Assembly: GCF_019145495.1 (NCBI RefSeq)
Contig: NZ_JAHSTU010000006.1
Span: 186,001-250,000 of the forward strand
Direction of reading: 5' to 3'
Length of the DNA: 64,000 nt
From: Pseudomonas azerbaijanoccidentalis
GTDB taxonomy: Bacteria > Pseudomonadota > Gammaproteobacteria > Pseudomonadales > Pseudomonadaceae
Every line of letters begins with the position of its first letter. Position 1 is the first letter of the stretch. The notes under the pieces are model-generated. The model was not told the DNA's origin. It worked only from the letters and a program-made list of their open reading frames with translations, and ran no database searches. Positions 1 to 11,307 of this stretch are shown here, one piece after another. Both the position numbers and the translations under genes were made by a program.

Positions 1-791
1 AGCTTGTGAGGCAAGTGACGAATGAAGCCCACCGTGTCTGCCAGGACAATCGGCCCCAGGTCGTCTATGTCCAGACGACGCAGGGTCGGGTCCAGCGTGG
101 CGAACAATTGGTCCGCGGCGTAGACGTCGGATTTCGTCACGTTGTTGAAGAGCGTCGATTTACCGGCGTTGGTGTAGCCCACCAAAGACACGGTAGGAAT
201 GTCCGCACGCGATCGGCCGCGACGCGACTGTTCGCGCTGGCTGCGCACTTTCTCCAGCCGCCCCTTGATCTGCCGCAGGCGAACCCGCAGCAAACGGCGG
301 TCGGTTTCCAGCTGGGTTTCACCCGGGCCCCGCATACCGATACCGCCACCCTGACGCTCAAGGTGAGTCCAGCCACGAACCAGCCGGGTGCTCATGTGGT
401 CAAGCTGGGCCAGTTCGACCTGGAGCTTGCCTTCATGCGTACGGGCGCGTTGGGCGAAAATATCGAGAATCAGACCGGTGCGGTCGATCACGCGACACTC
501 GAAAACACGTTCGAGGTTACGTTCCTGACTGGGCGTGAGGATGTGATTGAAAATCACCAGATCGGCCTGTTCGGCCTTGACCAGGTCGCGCAGTTCCTCG
601 ACCTTGCCACTGCCAATCAGGGTCTTGGCGGTTGGCCGATGACGCGGCACGTTAAAAAACGCGACGGTCTCGGCACCCGCCGAGTTAGCCAATTCCTGAA
701 ACTCCTGCGGATCTTCGCGCGCCTCAGGGTCCTGTCCATCCAAGTGAACGAGGATGACTCGCTCACCACCACCGTGGCGCTCAAAGAACAA
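1..791 (-). CDS. hflX: GTPase HflX (partial, C-terminus beyond window start)
   Basis: This is a ribosome-associated GTPase of the HflX (Obg-HflX) family, which acts on stalled or heat-damaged ribosomes. About 263 codons are visible. The reverse-strand translation starts FFERHGGGERVILVHLDGQD and later shows the G1 loop GYTNAGKSTLFN and G3 region LADTVGFIRHLPHKL. The start is chosen as TTG at 791, because GGAG lies six bases upstream and the family N-terminus begins there; no ATG fits. The gene begins 12 nt after the hfq stop, so the two are very likely cotranscribed, as in enterobacteria. The C-terminal part runs off the left edge. Confidence 0.96.
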   Translation of the reverse strand, partial: MFFERHGGGERVILVHLDGQDPEAREDPQEFQELANSAGAETVAFFNVPRHRPTAKTLIGSGKVEELRDLVKAEQADLVIFNHILTPSQERNLERVFECRVIDRTGLILDIFAQRARTHEGKLQVELAQLDHMSTRLVRGWTHLERQGGGIGMRGPGETQLETDRRLLRVRLRQIKGRLEKVRSQREQSRRGRSRADIPTVSLVGYTNAGKSTLFNNVTKSDVYAADQLFATLDPTLRRLDIDDLGPIVLADTVGFIRHLPHK

Positions 792-803
792 AGGAGACTC
801 CTA

Positions 804-1064
804 TCAGGCGTTACCTGGCTCAGCGTCACCTGCTTCGGATTCGGTTGCGCTAGGCAGACGAATTGGACGAACCGGTACCACTGTAGAGATAGCGTGTTTG
901 TAAACCATTTGGCTGACGGTGTTTTTCAGCAGGATAACGAACTGGTCGAAAGACTCGATCGTGCCTTGCAGCTTGATACCGTTGACCAGGTAAATGGACA
1001 CCCCAACTTTCTCTTTACGTAAAGTATTCAAGTAAGGGTCTTGTAGCGAATGCCCTTTTGACAT
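804..1064 (-). CDS. hfq: RNA chaperone Hfq
   Basis: Hfq forms a hexameric ring that pairs small RNAs with mRNAs and steers translation and decay. The product is 86 aa, the usual pseudomonad length. The Sm fold spans about residues 8-65, with the Sm2 signature YKHAIS at 55-60 (rim and proximal-face residues), followed by a short acidic tail ending DAEPGNA. The ATG at 1064 is preferred over an in-frame GTG three codons upstream because AAAGGAG lies eight bases before the ATG. It sits between miaA (93 nt upstream) and hflX (12 nt downstream), the conserved miaA-hfq-hflX order. Confidence 0.98.
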   Translation of the reverse strand: MSKGHSLQDPYLNTLRKEKVGVSIYLVNGIKLQGTIESFDQFVILLKNTVSQMVYKHAISTVVPVRPIRLPSATESEAGDAEPGNA

Positions 1065-1157
1065 GTGCCGCACTCCTTTAAGGATTCAATATAAAAAATA
1101 GGTAATCAGATGGCTTTGGCCGTCACACCCCCAAGGATAGACGGCAATTGCAAGGAC

Positions 1158-2128
1158 TCAGCTCAATATGGAGATGGTCCCAAGGTATTTCAAGGCGCGC
1201 GGCAGATTGTCGCAATCCAGGCTGTCCAGCCAGTGTAAATCAGCCCAACTGCGCAGCCATGTGAACTGGCGTTTCGCCAACTGGCGCGTGGCAATGATTC
1301 CACGCTCCTGCATCTCGGCTGACGTCAGCTTGCCATCCAGGTAGTCCCAGACTTGGCGGTAGCCTACTGCACGTATAGACGGCAACCCGGCATGCAGGTC
1401 ACTTCTCTTACGCAGGGCTACGACCTCGTCAATGAATCCCTGTTCCAACATTAAAGTGAATCTTTGTTTAATTCGCTCGTGCAATACCTGACGATTTGCC
1501 GGAGCAATGGCCAAGTTCGCGACAGTATAGGGCAATTGTTGCCGTCCCGAAGCGGCTGCTTCAGTACTTTGCGCAGATTGTTGCAAGCGAAGCGCAGTCA
1601 TGCTTTGACCGCTGACGCGATAAACTTCCAGCGCTCGACTCAGACGCTGCGGATCGTTCGGATGAATTCGCGCTGCCGATACCGGGTCGATCACCGCCAA
1701 TTGGTCATGCAGGGCTTGCCAGCCAAGGCGTGCAGCCTCTTCTTCGATTTGCGCACGAACCTCGGGATCGGCCGCCGGCATTTCTGCCAGGCCTTCAAGC
1801 AAAGCCTTGTAGTAGAGCATCGTGCCGCCTACCAACAGCGGAATTTTTCCCCGCGCGGTGATATCGGCCATGGCTTCGAGGGCGTCACGGCGAAAATCGG
1901 CTGCCGAATAGCTCTCGGCCGGGTCAAGAATATCGATCAAGCGATGCGGATGCTGCGCTAACAGTTCTTTGGACGGTTTGGCGGTGCCGATATCCATGCC
2001 ACGGTAAACCAACGCCGAATCGACGCTGATCAGCTCGCAAGGCAGGACTTTGGTGAGTTCGATGGCCAGGTCGGTCTTGCCGGCGGCGGTCGGACCCATC
2101 AGGAAAATCGCAGGTGGGAGCTGGCTCA

Positions 2129-2129
<1 letters not shown>
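1158..2129 (-). CDS. miaA: tRNA dimethylallyltransferase MiaA
   Basis: MiaA transfers dimethylallyl from DMAPP to N6 of A37 in tRNAs reading UNN codons, the first step of ms2i6A synthesis. The product is 323 aa. The P-loop GPTAAGKT is at residues 12-19, followed by the family motifs DSALVYRGMDIGTAKP and LVGGTMLYYKAL. The ATG at 2129 overlaps the mutL stop by one base (TGATG), indicating translational coupling. The reading frame stays open further upstream, but only inside mutL. Its stop is 93 nt before the hfq start. Confidence 0.98.
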
Positions 2130-4035
<1,906 letters not shown>

Positions 4036-4039
<4 letters not shown>

Positions 4040-5466
4040 TCTTTGGCCGCCAGATCATTGCCCGGAATGGTCAGGTGCTGACCGATCTTCAGCTCATCGC
4101 TCGACAGATTGTTGGCGCTGCGCACCGCGGCCGGCGACACCTGATAGCGAACGGCGATCATCGCCAGCGTCTCGCCCGGGCTTACCCGGTGATCACGTGG
4201 GCCTTGAGCGATTTTCCCGGAGTCACGCAGCCAGGCAATGTACGTACCCGGTGGCGGGTTTTGCTGGAAGAACTGGCGCACACCGCTGCTGATGGAACGC
4301 GCCAGCGCTTGCTGGTGGCTCGATGCAGCGAGTTTCGACGCTTCGTTGGCGTTGGAGATAAACCCGGTTTCCACCAGGATTGACGGAATGTCCGGCGACT
4401 TCAGCACCATGAACCCGGCCTGCTCGACGCGCTGTTTGTGCAGCGGCGTGACCCGGCCGATGTTGCTCAGGACTTTCTGCCCGACGTTCAGGCTGGACGT
4501 CAGGGAAGCCGTCATCGACAGATCGAGCAGAACGCCAGCGAGCATGCGGTCTTTGTCGTCGAGGCTGACGTTGCCGGCACCACCGATCAAGTCGGAACGG
4601 TTTTCGCTGTCGGCCAGCCAACGGGCGGTCTCCGACGTTGCGCCGCGATCAGACAGGGCGAACACCGAGGCACCGAACGCAGCGGCAGACGGCGCGGCGT
4701 CGGCGTGAATCGAGACGAACAGGTCGGCGCCCTTCTTGCGGGCGATTTCGGTACGCCCGCGCAATGGAATGAAATAGTCGCCAGTGCGGGTCAGTTCGGC
4801 GCGGAAACCTTTCATGCCGTTGACCTGGCGCTGGGTTTCGCGGGCGATTTGCAGCACCACGTCTTTCTCGCGCTGACCGCGCGAACCGGAAGCCCCCGGG
4901 TCTTCGCCACCGTGACCGGCGTCGATCACCACAATGATGTCGCGCTTGCCGGCCGGGGCTGGCGGCAACTTGATTGCAGGCTCTGTCGGCGTAACCGGGA
5001 CGGCAGGCACAGTGGCGACCGACGGCGTCGGTGCTGGCGGCGGCGCGGCATCAGCCGGGTTATCGAACAGGTCGACCACCAGTCGATTGCCGTATTGGGC
5101 ATTCGGCGCCAGGGAGAAGCTTTTCGGTGTGACCGCCTTTTTAAGGTCGATGACCACCCGTAGATCGGTCGGCGTGCGCTGAGCCGAGCGCATGGCGGTG
5201 ATCGGCGTATTGGAAGTGTTGACGTTCAGCGGCGCACCCAGGCTCGCGCCATTGATGTCGATGACCAGACGATCGGGGGCCGACAGGGTAAAGACGCTGT
5301 GCTGCACCGGGCCTGTCAGGTCAAACACCAGCCGCGTGTTGTCCGGCGCCCGCCACAGGCGAACACTGTTGACCTTCGTCTCGGCCACAGCGTCGACGGT
5401 CACCGCCAAAAACAACATCCCTACGGCAGCAACCAACGCGCGAAAGCGCATACCTAACCCCATCAT
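4036..5466 (-). CDS. amiB: N-acetylmuramoyl-L-alanine amidase AmiB/AmiC type
   Basis: This periplasmic zinc amidase splits septal peptidoglycan during cell separation. The product is up to 476 aa. It has a signal peptide (RFRALVAAVGMLFLAVTVDAVA), an AMIN septal-targeting domain (about 30-135), a Pro-rich linker, an Amidase_3 domain (about 175-400) with zinc ligands in VIDAGHGGEDPG and SIHADAAPS plus the catalytic-Glu motif ILVETGFISN, and a C-terminal LysM repeat (about 425-470). The first ATG (5466) abuts the tsaE stop. An ATG five codons in (5451) has GGGG upstream and may be the real start. It overlaps mutL by four bases. Confidence 0.97.
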
Positions 5467-5937
5467 TTATTTGGATTCCAATGCCAAAGCGGCACACCAG
5501 GCTTCGCCGCGCGAACCCTGGGATAAAATTTTCAGCGAACGCCCGCTGTCTTGCGGGCTAATGGTAATGGTCAGGTCGGGCTTTGGCAAAAAGCCTGCAC
5601 CTTTATCGGGCCATTCGATCAGGCACAGGGCGTCATCTTCGAAATAGTCGCGGATCCCGAGGAATTCCAGCTCTTCCGGGTCGACCAGCCGATACAAGTC
5701 AAAGTGAAAGGCGCGAATGTCGCCGATCTCGTAGGGCTCGACCAACGTGAAAGTCGGGCTTTTCACCGCCCCGACATGGCCAAGGCCACGGATGATGCCC
5801 CGCGACAGCGTGGTTTTACCCATGCCGAGATTGCCTTCCAGAAAAATCAAACCGTGCCCTTGAGTCGTTTGAGCGATACGTGCGCCAAACGCGGTCATCG
5901 CGTCTTCATCAGCCAGGTACAGGGTTACTTCAGACAC
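5467..5937 (-). CDS. tsaE: tRNA threonylcarbamoyladenosine biosynthesis ATPase TsaE
   Basis: TsaE is the ATPase partner of the TsaB-TsaD complex that makes t6A37 on ANN-decoding tRNAs. The product is 156 aa. The Walker A motif GNLGMGKT is at residues 35-42, SPTFTLVEPY is the switch region, and HFDLYRL and LIEWPDKG are family signatures. The start is GTG at 5937, with GGAGG ten bases upstream. This places the first four codons inside the 3' end of nnrDE (13-nt overlap). The stop abuts the amiB start, so translation is probably coupled across nnrDE-tsaE-amiB-mutL-miaA. Confidence 0.97.
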   Translation of the reverse strand: MSEVTLYLADEDAMTAFGARIAQTTQGHGLIFLEGNLGMGKTTLSRGIIRGLGHVGAVKSPTFTLVEPYEIGDIRAFHFDLYRLVDPEELEFLGIRDYFEDDALCLIEWPDKGAGFLPKPDLTITISPQDSGRSLKILSQGSRGEAWCAALALESK

Positions 5938-7424
5938 GGTGCTTGCTCCTCCAACAACTGACGAATGGCTGGTATCAAATCACTGGCCGCCAGCCCACGG
6001 CCCGATTTTCCTTGTTGCTCACCGGCATTGGCGTGCAGCCAGACTGCCAGACAAGCGGCGTCGAACGTTGCCATGCCCTGGGCGAGCAATGCGCCGACCA
6101 ACCCGGCCAGCACATCACCCAAACCGGCGGTGGCCATCGCCGGGTGGCCCTGATGACAGACCGCTAACCGTCCGTCAGGACTGGCGATCAAACTCCCGGC
6201 GCCTTTAAGCACAACGACAGCTGTATATTTTTTGCTCAACGCATGGGCCGCCCCAGGTCGGTCAGCCTGAACCTGCCCGGTGCTGATCCCCAACAATCGC
6301 GCCGCTTCGCCCGGATGCGGAGTGATCACGCAATTCTTCGGCAGAGCCACGCGATCCTCGGCCAGCATGTTCAGCGCATCGGCATCCCAGACTTGTGGCA
6401 ACGGTGCGTTGGCCGCGGCGGACAACAGGCTGCGGCCCCAGGCAGCTTGACCGAGACCTGGCCCGACCACCAACACAGAAACTTTTTGAAGCAAACCCAT
6501 CAGCTGATTGGCTGAGGACGTGCCCAGTACCATCGCTTCGGGGATCCGCGCCAGCGCGGCGAGTACATGCTCGCTGCGGGTCGCCACCGACACCATGCCG
6601 GCGCCGCTGCGCAAGGCACTTTGTGCACTCAACAGAATCGCGCCACCCAAACCGCGATCGCCGCCAATCAGCAGTACATGGCCAAACTTGCCTTTATGGG
6701 AAGCCGGTGCGCGGGCAGCCAGACTCGGAAGATTATTGGCGGTCAGGCGACGGCCAATGGCTGGCGCAGCGTCAAGCAACGGCGGATCGGCGTGCAGATC
6801 ATTGAACACCAGCGCCCCCACCACGTCCGCCGCATCGCCCGTGAACAACCCCAGTTTCAAACCGATGAACGTCACCGTCAGGTCGGCCCGCACGGCACAG
6901 CCGAGAATATGGCCGGTATCGGCACACAGCCCTGACGGAATATCCACCGACACCACCGGCAGTTCGGCGGCATTGATTGCGTCGATAGCACTGCCATAAG
7001 GCTCGCGCGCTTCGCCGGTCAAACCCGTGCCCAGCAAGGCATCCAGCACGATGCCGCGCAACGGGGACTGCGCCGACCAGGTTTCGATGACGGCTTTTTC
7101 CGACACCGCTTGCGCATGTGCCAACGCTGCATCGCCCTGCAGACGCTGGGGCTCACCCACCGCCAGCACGCGCACTGACCATCCCGCGCGCTGGGCGAGC
7201 ACCGCCACCAGATAACCGTCGCCGGCGTTATTGCCATGACCGGCCAGTACACTTAATTCGTTCGCTGTCGGCCACTGACGGACCATTGCCCGCCAGGTCG
7301 CCCGCGCCGCGCGCTGCATCAATTCGAAGCCCGGCGTGCCCGCTGCGATAAGGCTCGCGTCGAGTGCGCGCACCTGCGCGGCGCTGTACAGCGCGTCGGG
7401 TAATTCATCTTTAGTGTGCGGCAT
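5925..7424 (-). CDS. nnrDE: Bifunctional NAD(P)HX epimerase / ADP-dependent dehydratase
   Basis: This is a metabolite-repair enzyme: the N-terminal YjeF_N domain epimerises S/R-NAD(P)HX and the C-terminal ribokinase-like domain dehydrates it back to NAD(P)H. The product is 499 aa. Epimerase motifs include AGHGNNAGDGYLVA and VSVDIPSGL. Dehydratase motifs include GPGLGQ, ITPHPGEAARLLG, VLKGAGSLIA and GLGDVLAGLVG. The ATG at 7424 (MPHTKDELPDAL) is chosen because the frame upstream of it merely runs antisense through queG. It diverges from queG with 63 nt between starts and heads the minus-strand operon. Confidence 0.97.
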   Translation of the reverse strand: MPHTKDELPDALYSAAQVRALDASLIAAGTPGFELMQRAARATWRAMVRQWPTANELSVLAGHGNNAGDGYLVAVLAQRAGWSVRVLAVGEPQRLQGDAALAHAQAVSEKAVIETWSAQSPLRGIVLDALLGTGLTGEAREPYGSAIDAINAAELPVVSVDIPSGLCADTGHILGCAVRADLTVTFIGLKLGLFTGDAADVVGALVFNDLHADPPLLDAAPAIGRRLTANNLPSLAARAPASHKGKFGHVLLIGGDRGLGGAILLSAQSALRSGAGMVSVATRSEHVLAALARIPEAMVLGTSSANQLMGLLQKVSVLVVGPGLGQAAWGRSLLSAAANAPLPQVWDADALNMLAEDRVALPKNCVITPHPGEAARLLGISTGQVQADRPGAAHALSKKYTAVVVLKGAGSLIASPDGRLAVCHQGHPAMATAGLGDVLAGLVGALLAQGMATFDAACLAVWLHANAGEQQGKSGRGLAASDLIPAIRQLLEEQAPCLK

Positions 7425-7487
7425 GCGTCTTCGGGCTCCGATGTCTGGCAGAATTATACGCACCTCAGCTCCGGTTTCTCTCGTCTC

Positions 7488-8552
7488 ATGCCCGCTATTA
7501 CCACAGACCTGCCCGCCCTCGCCCAATCCATCAAGGACTGGGGCCGCGAGCTGGGCTTTCAGCAAGTCGGCATCAGCGGCCTCGACCTGGCCGAGCATGA
7601 GCAGCACTTGGAGCGTTGGCTCGAAGCCGGCTACCACGGCGAAATGGACTACATGGGCGCCCACGGCAGTAAACGCTCGCACCCCGAAGAACTGGTGCCG
7701 GGCACCTTGCGCGTGGTTTCGCTGCGCATGGACTACCTGGCCGGCGACACGCACATGGCGAAAGTGCTGGCCCAACCGGAAAAAGCCTACGTCTCGCGTT
7801 ATGCCCTGGGCCGTGATTACCACAAGCTGATCCGCAAACGCGTGCAACAACTGGCGGACAAGATTCAGGCCCAGATCGGCCCGTTCGGCTTTCGTGCCTT
7901 TGTCGACAGTGCGCCGGTGCTGGAAAAAGCCATCGCCGAACAGGCGGGTCTTGGATGGATCGGCAAAAACACCCTGGTCTTGAATCGCAAGGCCGGCAGT
8001 TATTTCTTTCTTGCCGAACTGTTCGTCGACTTGCCACTGCCCGTGGACCCGCCCCATGCCACCGAACACTGCGGTCGTTGCAGCGCCTGTCTCGATATCT
8101 GTCCGACCAATGCCTTCGTCGGCCCCTATGTGCTGGACGCCCGACGCTGCATTTCCTACCTGACCATCGAGCTCAAGGGCGCTATTCCCGAAGACCTGCG
8201 CCCGCTGATTGGCAACCGCGTGTTCGGTTGCGATGACTGCCAGATCGTTTGCCCATGGAACCGTTTTGCCCGCCCGTCCGACGAAGGCGATTTCAAACCG
8301 CGTCACAATCTGGACAACGCCGGGCTGGCCGATCTGTTCATGTGGGACGAGGACAAGTTCTTGAGCAGTACCGAAGGCTCGCCACTGCGCCGCACGGGTT
8401 ATGAAAACTGGCTGCGTAACCTGGCGGTGGGCTTGGGCAATGCGCCTTCAACAATTCCAGTGCTGGAAGCGCTCAAGGCGCGACGCGACTATCCGTCGGA
8501 GCTCGTACGCGAGCACGTCGAATGGGCCCTGAAGCAACACGGCCTAACGTAG
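7488..8552 (+). CDS. queG: Epoxyqueuosine reductase QueG
   Basis: QueG reduces epoxyqueuosine to queuosine in tRNA, the last step of Q34 synthesis, using cobalamin and two 4Fe-4S clusters. The product is 354 aa. The N-terminal DUF1730 domain is followed by two ferredoxin-like cysteine clusters, CGRCSACLDICPTNAF and CDDCQIVCPWNRF, then a HEAT-like C-terminus. The ATG at 7488 (MPAITTDLPALAQ) is preferred over an upstream alternative whose extension shows no family similarity. The TAG stop codon lies within the left arm of the REP-type palindrome that follows. Confidence 0.97.
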   Translation: MPAITTDLPALAQSIKDWGRELGFQQVGISGLDLAEHEQHLERWLEAGYHGEMDYMGAHGSKRSHPEELVPGTLRVVSLRMDYLAGDTHMAKVLAQPEKAYVSRYALGRDYHKLIRKRVQQLADKIQAQIGPFGFRAFVDSAPVLEKAIAEQAGLGWIGKNTLVLNRKAGSYFFLAELFVDLPLPVDPPHATEHCGRCSACLDICPTNAFVGPYVLDARRCISYLTIELKGAIPEDLRPLIGNRVFGCDDCQIVCPWNRFARPSDEGDFKPRHNLDNAGLADLFMWDEDKFLSSTEGSPLRRTGYENWLRNLAVGLGNAPSTIPVLEALKARRDYPSELVREHVEWALKQHGLT

Positions 8553-8626
8553 GAGCTGCCGAAGGCTGCGATCTTTTGATCTTGACTGTTTAAGATCAAA
8601 AGATCGCAGCCTTCGGCAGCTCCTAC
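8549..8626. repeat. REP-type inverted repeat, family A copy 1
   Basis: A near-perfect 78-bp palindrome with arms beginning GTAGGAGCTGCCGAAGGCTG and a GATCTTTTGATC centre. It lies between the converging queG and TRIC-channel genes. A strong stem of this kind could stop transcription from both sides. Eight copies of this family occur in the window, all intergenic apart from a few bases of flanking gene. Confidence 0.9.
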
Positions 8627-8640
8627 TTGACCGGGCGGCT

Positions 8641-9252
8641 TCAGGCTTCGTCGTTGTAGACGAACTTGGGCATTTCCCAGTGGAAACGGATCGCCAGCAA
8701 ACGCAGGAGGAAGCCGCCGAACAGCGTGATCAAAATCGCCTGTTCACCCGGCAGATTCAGGTATAGACAGAGCATGTAGCACCATGCCGCCGCAAACGAG
8801 ACGCTGGCGTACAGCTCACGACGGAAGATCAGCGGAATGTCGTTACAGAAGATGTCCCGCAGAATGCCGCCAAACACGCCCGTGATCACCCCGCTAACGG
8901 ATGCGACCAACATGCCATGGCCCATTTCCAGAGCGGTCATGCAGCCAATCAGGGTGAATGCCACCAGCCCCACGGCGTCGAGCACCAGAAACAGCGAGCG
9001 CAGATGGCGCATCCAGCGCGCAGTGAACACGGTGAACATCGCTGCAACAGTTGTCAGGACCAGATATTCCGGGTGCTTGACCCACGTCAGCGGGTAGTGG
9101 CCGAGCAGCACGTCCCGCACCGAACCGCCACCCAGCGCCGTGACGCACGCGATCAGCACCACACCAAACCAGTCCATCCCGCGACGGCCGGCAGACAGGG
9201 CGCCGGTCATGGCTTCGGCGGTGATGGCGATCAGGTAGAGCATCAGCAACAT
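8641..9252 (-). CDS. TRIC-type cation channel / YicG (UPF0126) family membrane protein
   Basis: An inner-membrane protein of 203 aa made of about seven hydrophobic helices, built from two repeats of the UPF0126 domain. Each repeat carries a Gly-rich motif followed by an Arg-Asp pair: TALGGGSVRDVLLG in the first and TGVFGGILRDIFCND in the second. This is the hallmark of bacterial trimeric intracellular cation channels. Relatives have also been linked to glycine uptake, so the transported ion or solute is uncertain. It is a single-gene unit: the start lies 158 nt from the orn stop, separated by a palindrome, and it converges with queG. Confidence 0.9.
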   Translation of the reverse strand: MLLMLYLIAITAEAMTGALSAGRRGMDWFGVVLIACVTALGGGSVRDVLLGHYPLTWVKHPEYLVLTTVAAMFTVFTARWMRHLRSLFLVLDAVGLVAFTLIGCMTALEMGHGMLVASVSGVITGVFGGILRDIFCNDIPLIFRRELYASVSFAAAWCYMLCLYLNLPGEQAILITLFGGFLLRLLAIRFHWEMPKFVYNDEA

Positions 9253-9314
9253 GGTGGCGGTCCTTGCAAAAAGGCGCGCAGTCTACTCACTTTCACAATG
9301 ACAACACATCCCAT

Positions 9315-9395
9315 GTAGGAGCTGCCGCAGGCTGCGATCTTTTGATTTTGCTTTTGAAAGCAGATCAAAGGATCGCAGCCTGCGGCAGCTCCTAC
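9315..9395. repeat. REP-type inverted repeat, family A copy 2
   Basis: An 81-bp palindrome, GTAGGAGCTGCCGCAGGCTG and its reverse complement around a short AT-rich centre. It sits downstream of orn (minus strand) and upstream of the TRIC-channel gene. It probably ends the orn transcript. Confidence 0.9.
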
Positions 9396-9414
9396 ATTAG
9401 GAATGTGGGCCGTA

Positions 9415-9957
9415 TCAGAACTTGATGAAATGCTGGCGGTAGTGCTGCAACTCGGCGATCGATTCGCGGATATCGTCCAGCGCCAGGTGGGTGCTGCCCT
9501 TCTTGAAGCTGTCGCGCACGTCCGGTGCCCATCGCGCGGCCAACTCTTTGAGCGTGGACACGTCGAGGTTGCGGTAATGGAAATAGCTTTCCAGGGATTT
9601 CATGTGCGTATAAAGGAAGCGACGGTCCTGGCAAATGCTGTTGCCACAGATCGGCGACTTGCCCTTCGGCACCCACTTCTCCAGGAACGCGATGGTCTCT
9701 GCTTCGGCTTCGGCCATGCTGATGCGGCTGTCGCGCACGCGCTGGGTCAGGCCCGAGTTGCCGTGGGTGCGGGTGTTCCACTCGTCCATGCGGGCGAGAA
9801 CTTCGTCGCTGTGGTGGATAGCGATCACCGGGCCCTCGGCCAGGGTGTTCAGGTCACTGTCGGTGACGATGGTGGCCATTTCGATGATGACGTCGTTTTC
9901 CGGATCCAGACCGGTCATTTCCAGGTCGATCCAGATCAGGTTCTGCGAATTTTGCAT
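9415..9957 (-). CDS. orn: Oligoribonuclease
   Basis: Orn is a DEDDh 3'-5' exoribonuclease that degrades the shortest RNAs, including pGpG from c-di-GMP turnover in pseudomonads. The product is 180 aa. Exo I motif WIDLEMTGLDP carries the catalytic D/E pair at residues 11-13, and the later NSICQDRRFL and RNLDVSTLKEL segments match Exo II and the family core. The ATG at 9957 has AGGAG seven bases upstream; a further upstream start lacks this. It diverges from rsgA with about 107 nt between starts, the same pairing as in E. coli. Confidence 0.98.
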   Translation of the reverse strand: MQNSQNLIWIDLEMTGLDPENDVIIEMATIVTDSDLNTLAEGPVIAIHHSDEVLARMDEWNTRTHGNSGLTQRVRDSRISMAEAEAETIAFLEKWVPKGKSPICGNSICQDRRFLYTHMKSLESYFHYRNLDVSTLKELAARWAPDVRDSFKKGSTHLALDDIRESIAELQHYRQHFIKF

Positions 9958-10064
9958 GTGTCGGCTCCTAGGCAATGCTGCGCAGTTTAGCCTAGGCCGG
10001 TGGCCGGGCGTGCTAAACTCGCGGCCGTTTTACCTAATCGCTGCATTCTTGATACGGAACACCC

Positions 10065-11096
10065 ATGGCCAAACGCCAACTCAATCGTCGTCAAAACTGG
10101 CGCATCGAAAAGATTCAGGGCGAGCGCGCTGCCCGCGCCGCCAAACGCGAGTCCTCGGCCGTCGAGGCACTTGAGGGTGGCGACCTGGGTCCGGAACAAC
10201 ACGGTCTGGTGATCGCGCACTTCGGTGTGCAGGTCGAAGTCGAGGCCCGCGATGGCGAGCTGGCCGGCCAGGTGTTCCGTTGCCACCTGCGCGCCAACCT
10301 GCCGGCGCTGGTGACCGGTGATCAGGTTGTCTGGCGTGCCGGCAACCAAGGCATCGGCGTGATCGTGGCGCAGCTGCCGCGCAACACCGAGCTGTGCCGC
10401 CCGGACAGTCGTGGCCAGCTCAAGCCGGTGGCCGCCAACGTCGACATGATCGTCATCGTGTTTGCGCCCCTGCCCGAGCCCCACGCCAACCTGATCGACC
10501 GCTACCTCGTAGCCGCCGAACACGCCGGCATCAAGCCGTTGCTGCTGCTGAACAAGTTCGACTTGATCGATGAGCACAATGCGCCGGCGCTGAATGCCCT
10601 GCTGGCGGTTTACCGCACGCTCGGCTACCCGGTGCTCGAAGTGTCGGCTCACCACGGCAACGGCATGGAGCAACTGCAGAAGCAACTGGACGGGCGTATC
10701 AGCGTGTTCGTCGGTCAGTCCGGCGTCGGCAAGTCGTCGCTGGTCAACAGCTTGCTGCCGGAAGTCGAAACCCGCGTCGGCCCGCTGTCCGAGCTGTCCG
10801 GCCAGGGCACTCACACCACTACCACCGCGCGCCTGTTCCACTTCCCTGGTGGCGGTGAGCTGATCGACTCCCCGGGCATCCGCGAGTTCGGTCTGGGCCA
10901 CGTCAGCCGTGCCGACGTCGAGGCCGGCTTCATCGAGTTCAACGATTTGCTCGGTACGTGTCGTTTCCGGGACTGCAAGCACGACCGTGAACCTGGTTGC
11001 GCCCTGCTCAAAGCTTTGGAAGATGGCCGCGTGCAGCAGCAACGGATGAACAGCTACCGCTCGATCATCGCCAGCCTGCCGGAAAACGGCTACTAA
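10065..11096 (+). CDS. rsgA: Ribosome small-subunit biogenesis GTPase RsgA
   Basis: RsgA is a circularly permuted GTPase that checks late maturation of the 30S subunit. The product is 343 aa. A basic N-terminal tail (AKRQLNRRQNWRIEKIQ) precedes an OB-fold. The GTPase motifs come in permuted order: NKFD (G4), then GQSGVGKSS (G1), then DSPGIREFG (G3). A C-terminal zinc site is formed by CRFRDCKHDREPGC. In pseudomonads I recall it as followed directly by motB; here a 9-kb island intervenes. Confidence 0.98.
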   Translation: MAKRQLNRRQNWRIEKIQGERAARAAKRESSAVEALEGGDLGPEQHGLVIAHFGVQVEVEARDGELAGQVFRCHLRANLPALVTGDQVVWRAGNQGIGVIVAQLPRNTELCRPDSRGQLKPVAANVDMIVIVFAPLPEPHANLIDRYLVAAEHAGIKPLLLLNKFDLIDEHNAPALNALLAVYRTLGYPVLEVSAHHGNGMEQLQKQLDGRISVFVGQSGVGKSSLVNSLLPEVETRVGPLSELSGQGTHTTTTARLFHFPGGGELIDSPGIREFGLGHVSRADVEAGFIEFNDLLGTCRFRDCKHDREPGCALLKALEDGRVQQQRMNSYRSIIASLPENGY

Positions 11097-11105
11097 ACAG
11101 GCCCG

Positions 11106-11135
11106 CCCACCGCTCCGAACAATCGGGGCGGTGGG
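11106..11135 (+). terminator. Hairpin after rsgA
   Basis: A 13-bp stem (CCCACCGCTCCGA against TCGGGGCGGTGGG, one G-T pair) with an ACAA loop, ten bases after the rsgA stop. The T-tract after it is poor, so it is a likely but not perfect intrinsic terminator. It marks the end of the core-genome side before the island. Confidence 0.65.
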
Positions 11136-11307
11136 TTGCCGGTTCTACTGTTTAATTCCCCTGCCCGCTAAACATCAGACCTTTCTGTAAGGCGCATACA
11201 CGCGCACTTGTAGGGCATTTCTCTTTAACGCCCAACCCCTTGTAGCCGCCAGCCATTGGCCTAAGTTCAAACCCTCTTCGCACTCCAGCGACACCGAGGG
11301 AAAACTT

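Noticed and set aside
7425..8306. N-terminal extension of the nnrDE frame (about 294 codons)
   Set aside because: It runs antisense through queG; family similarity begins only at the ATG at 7424.
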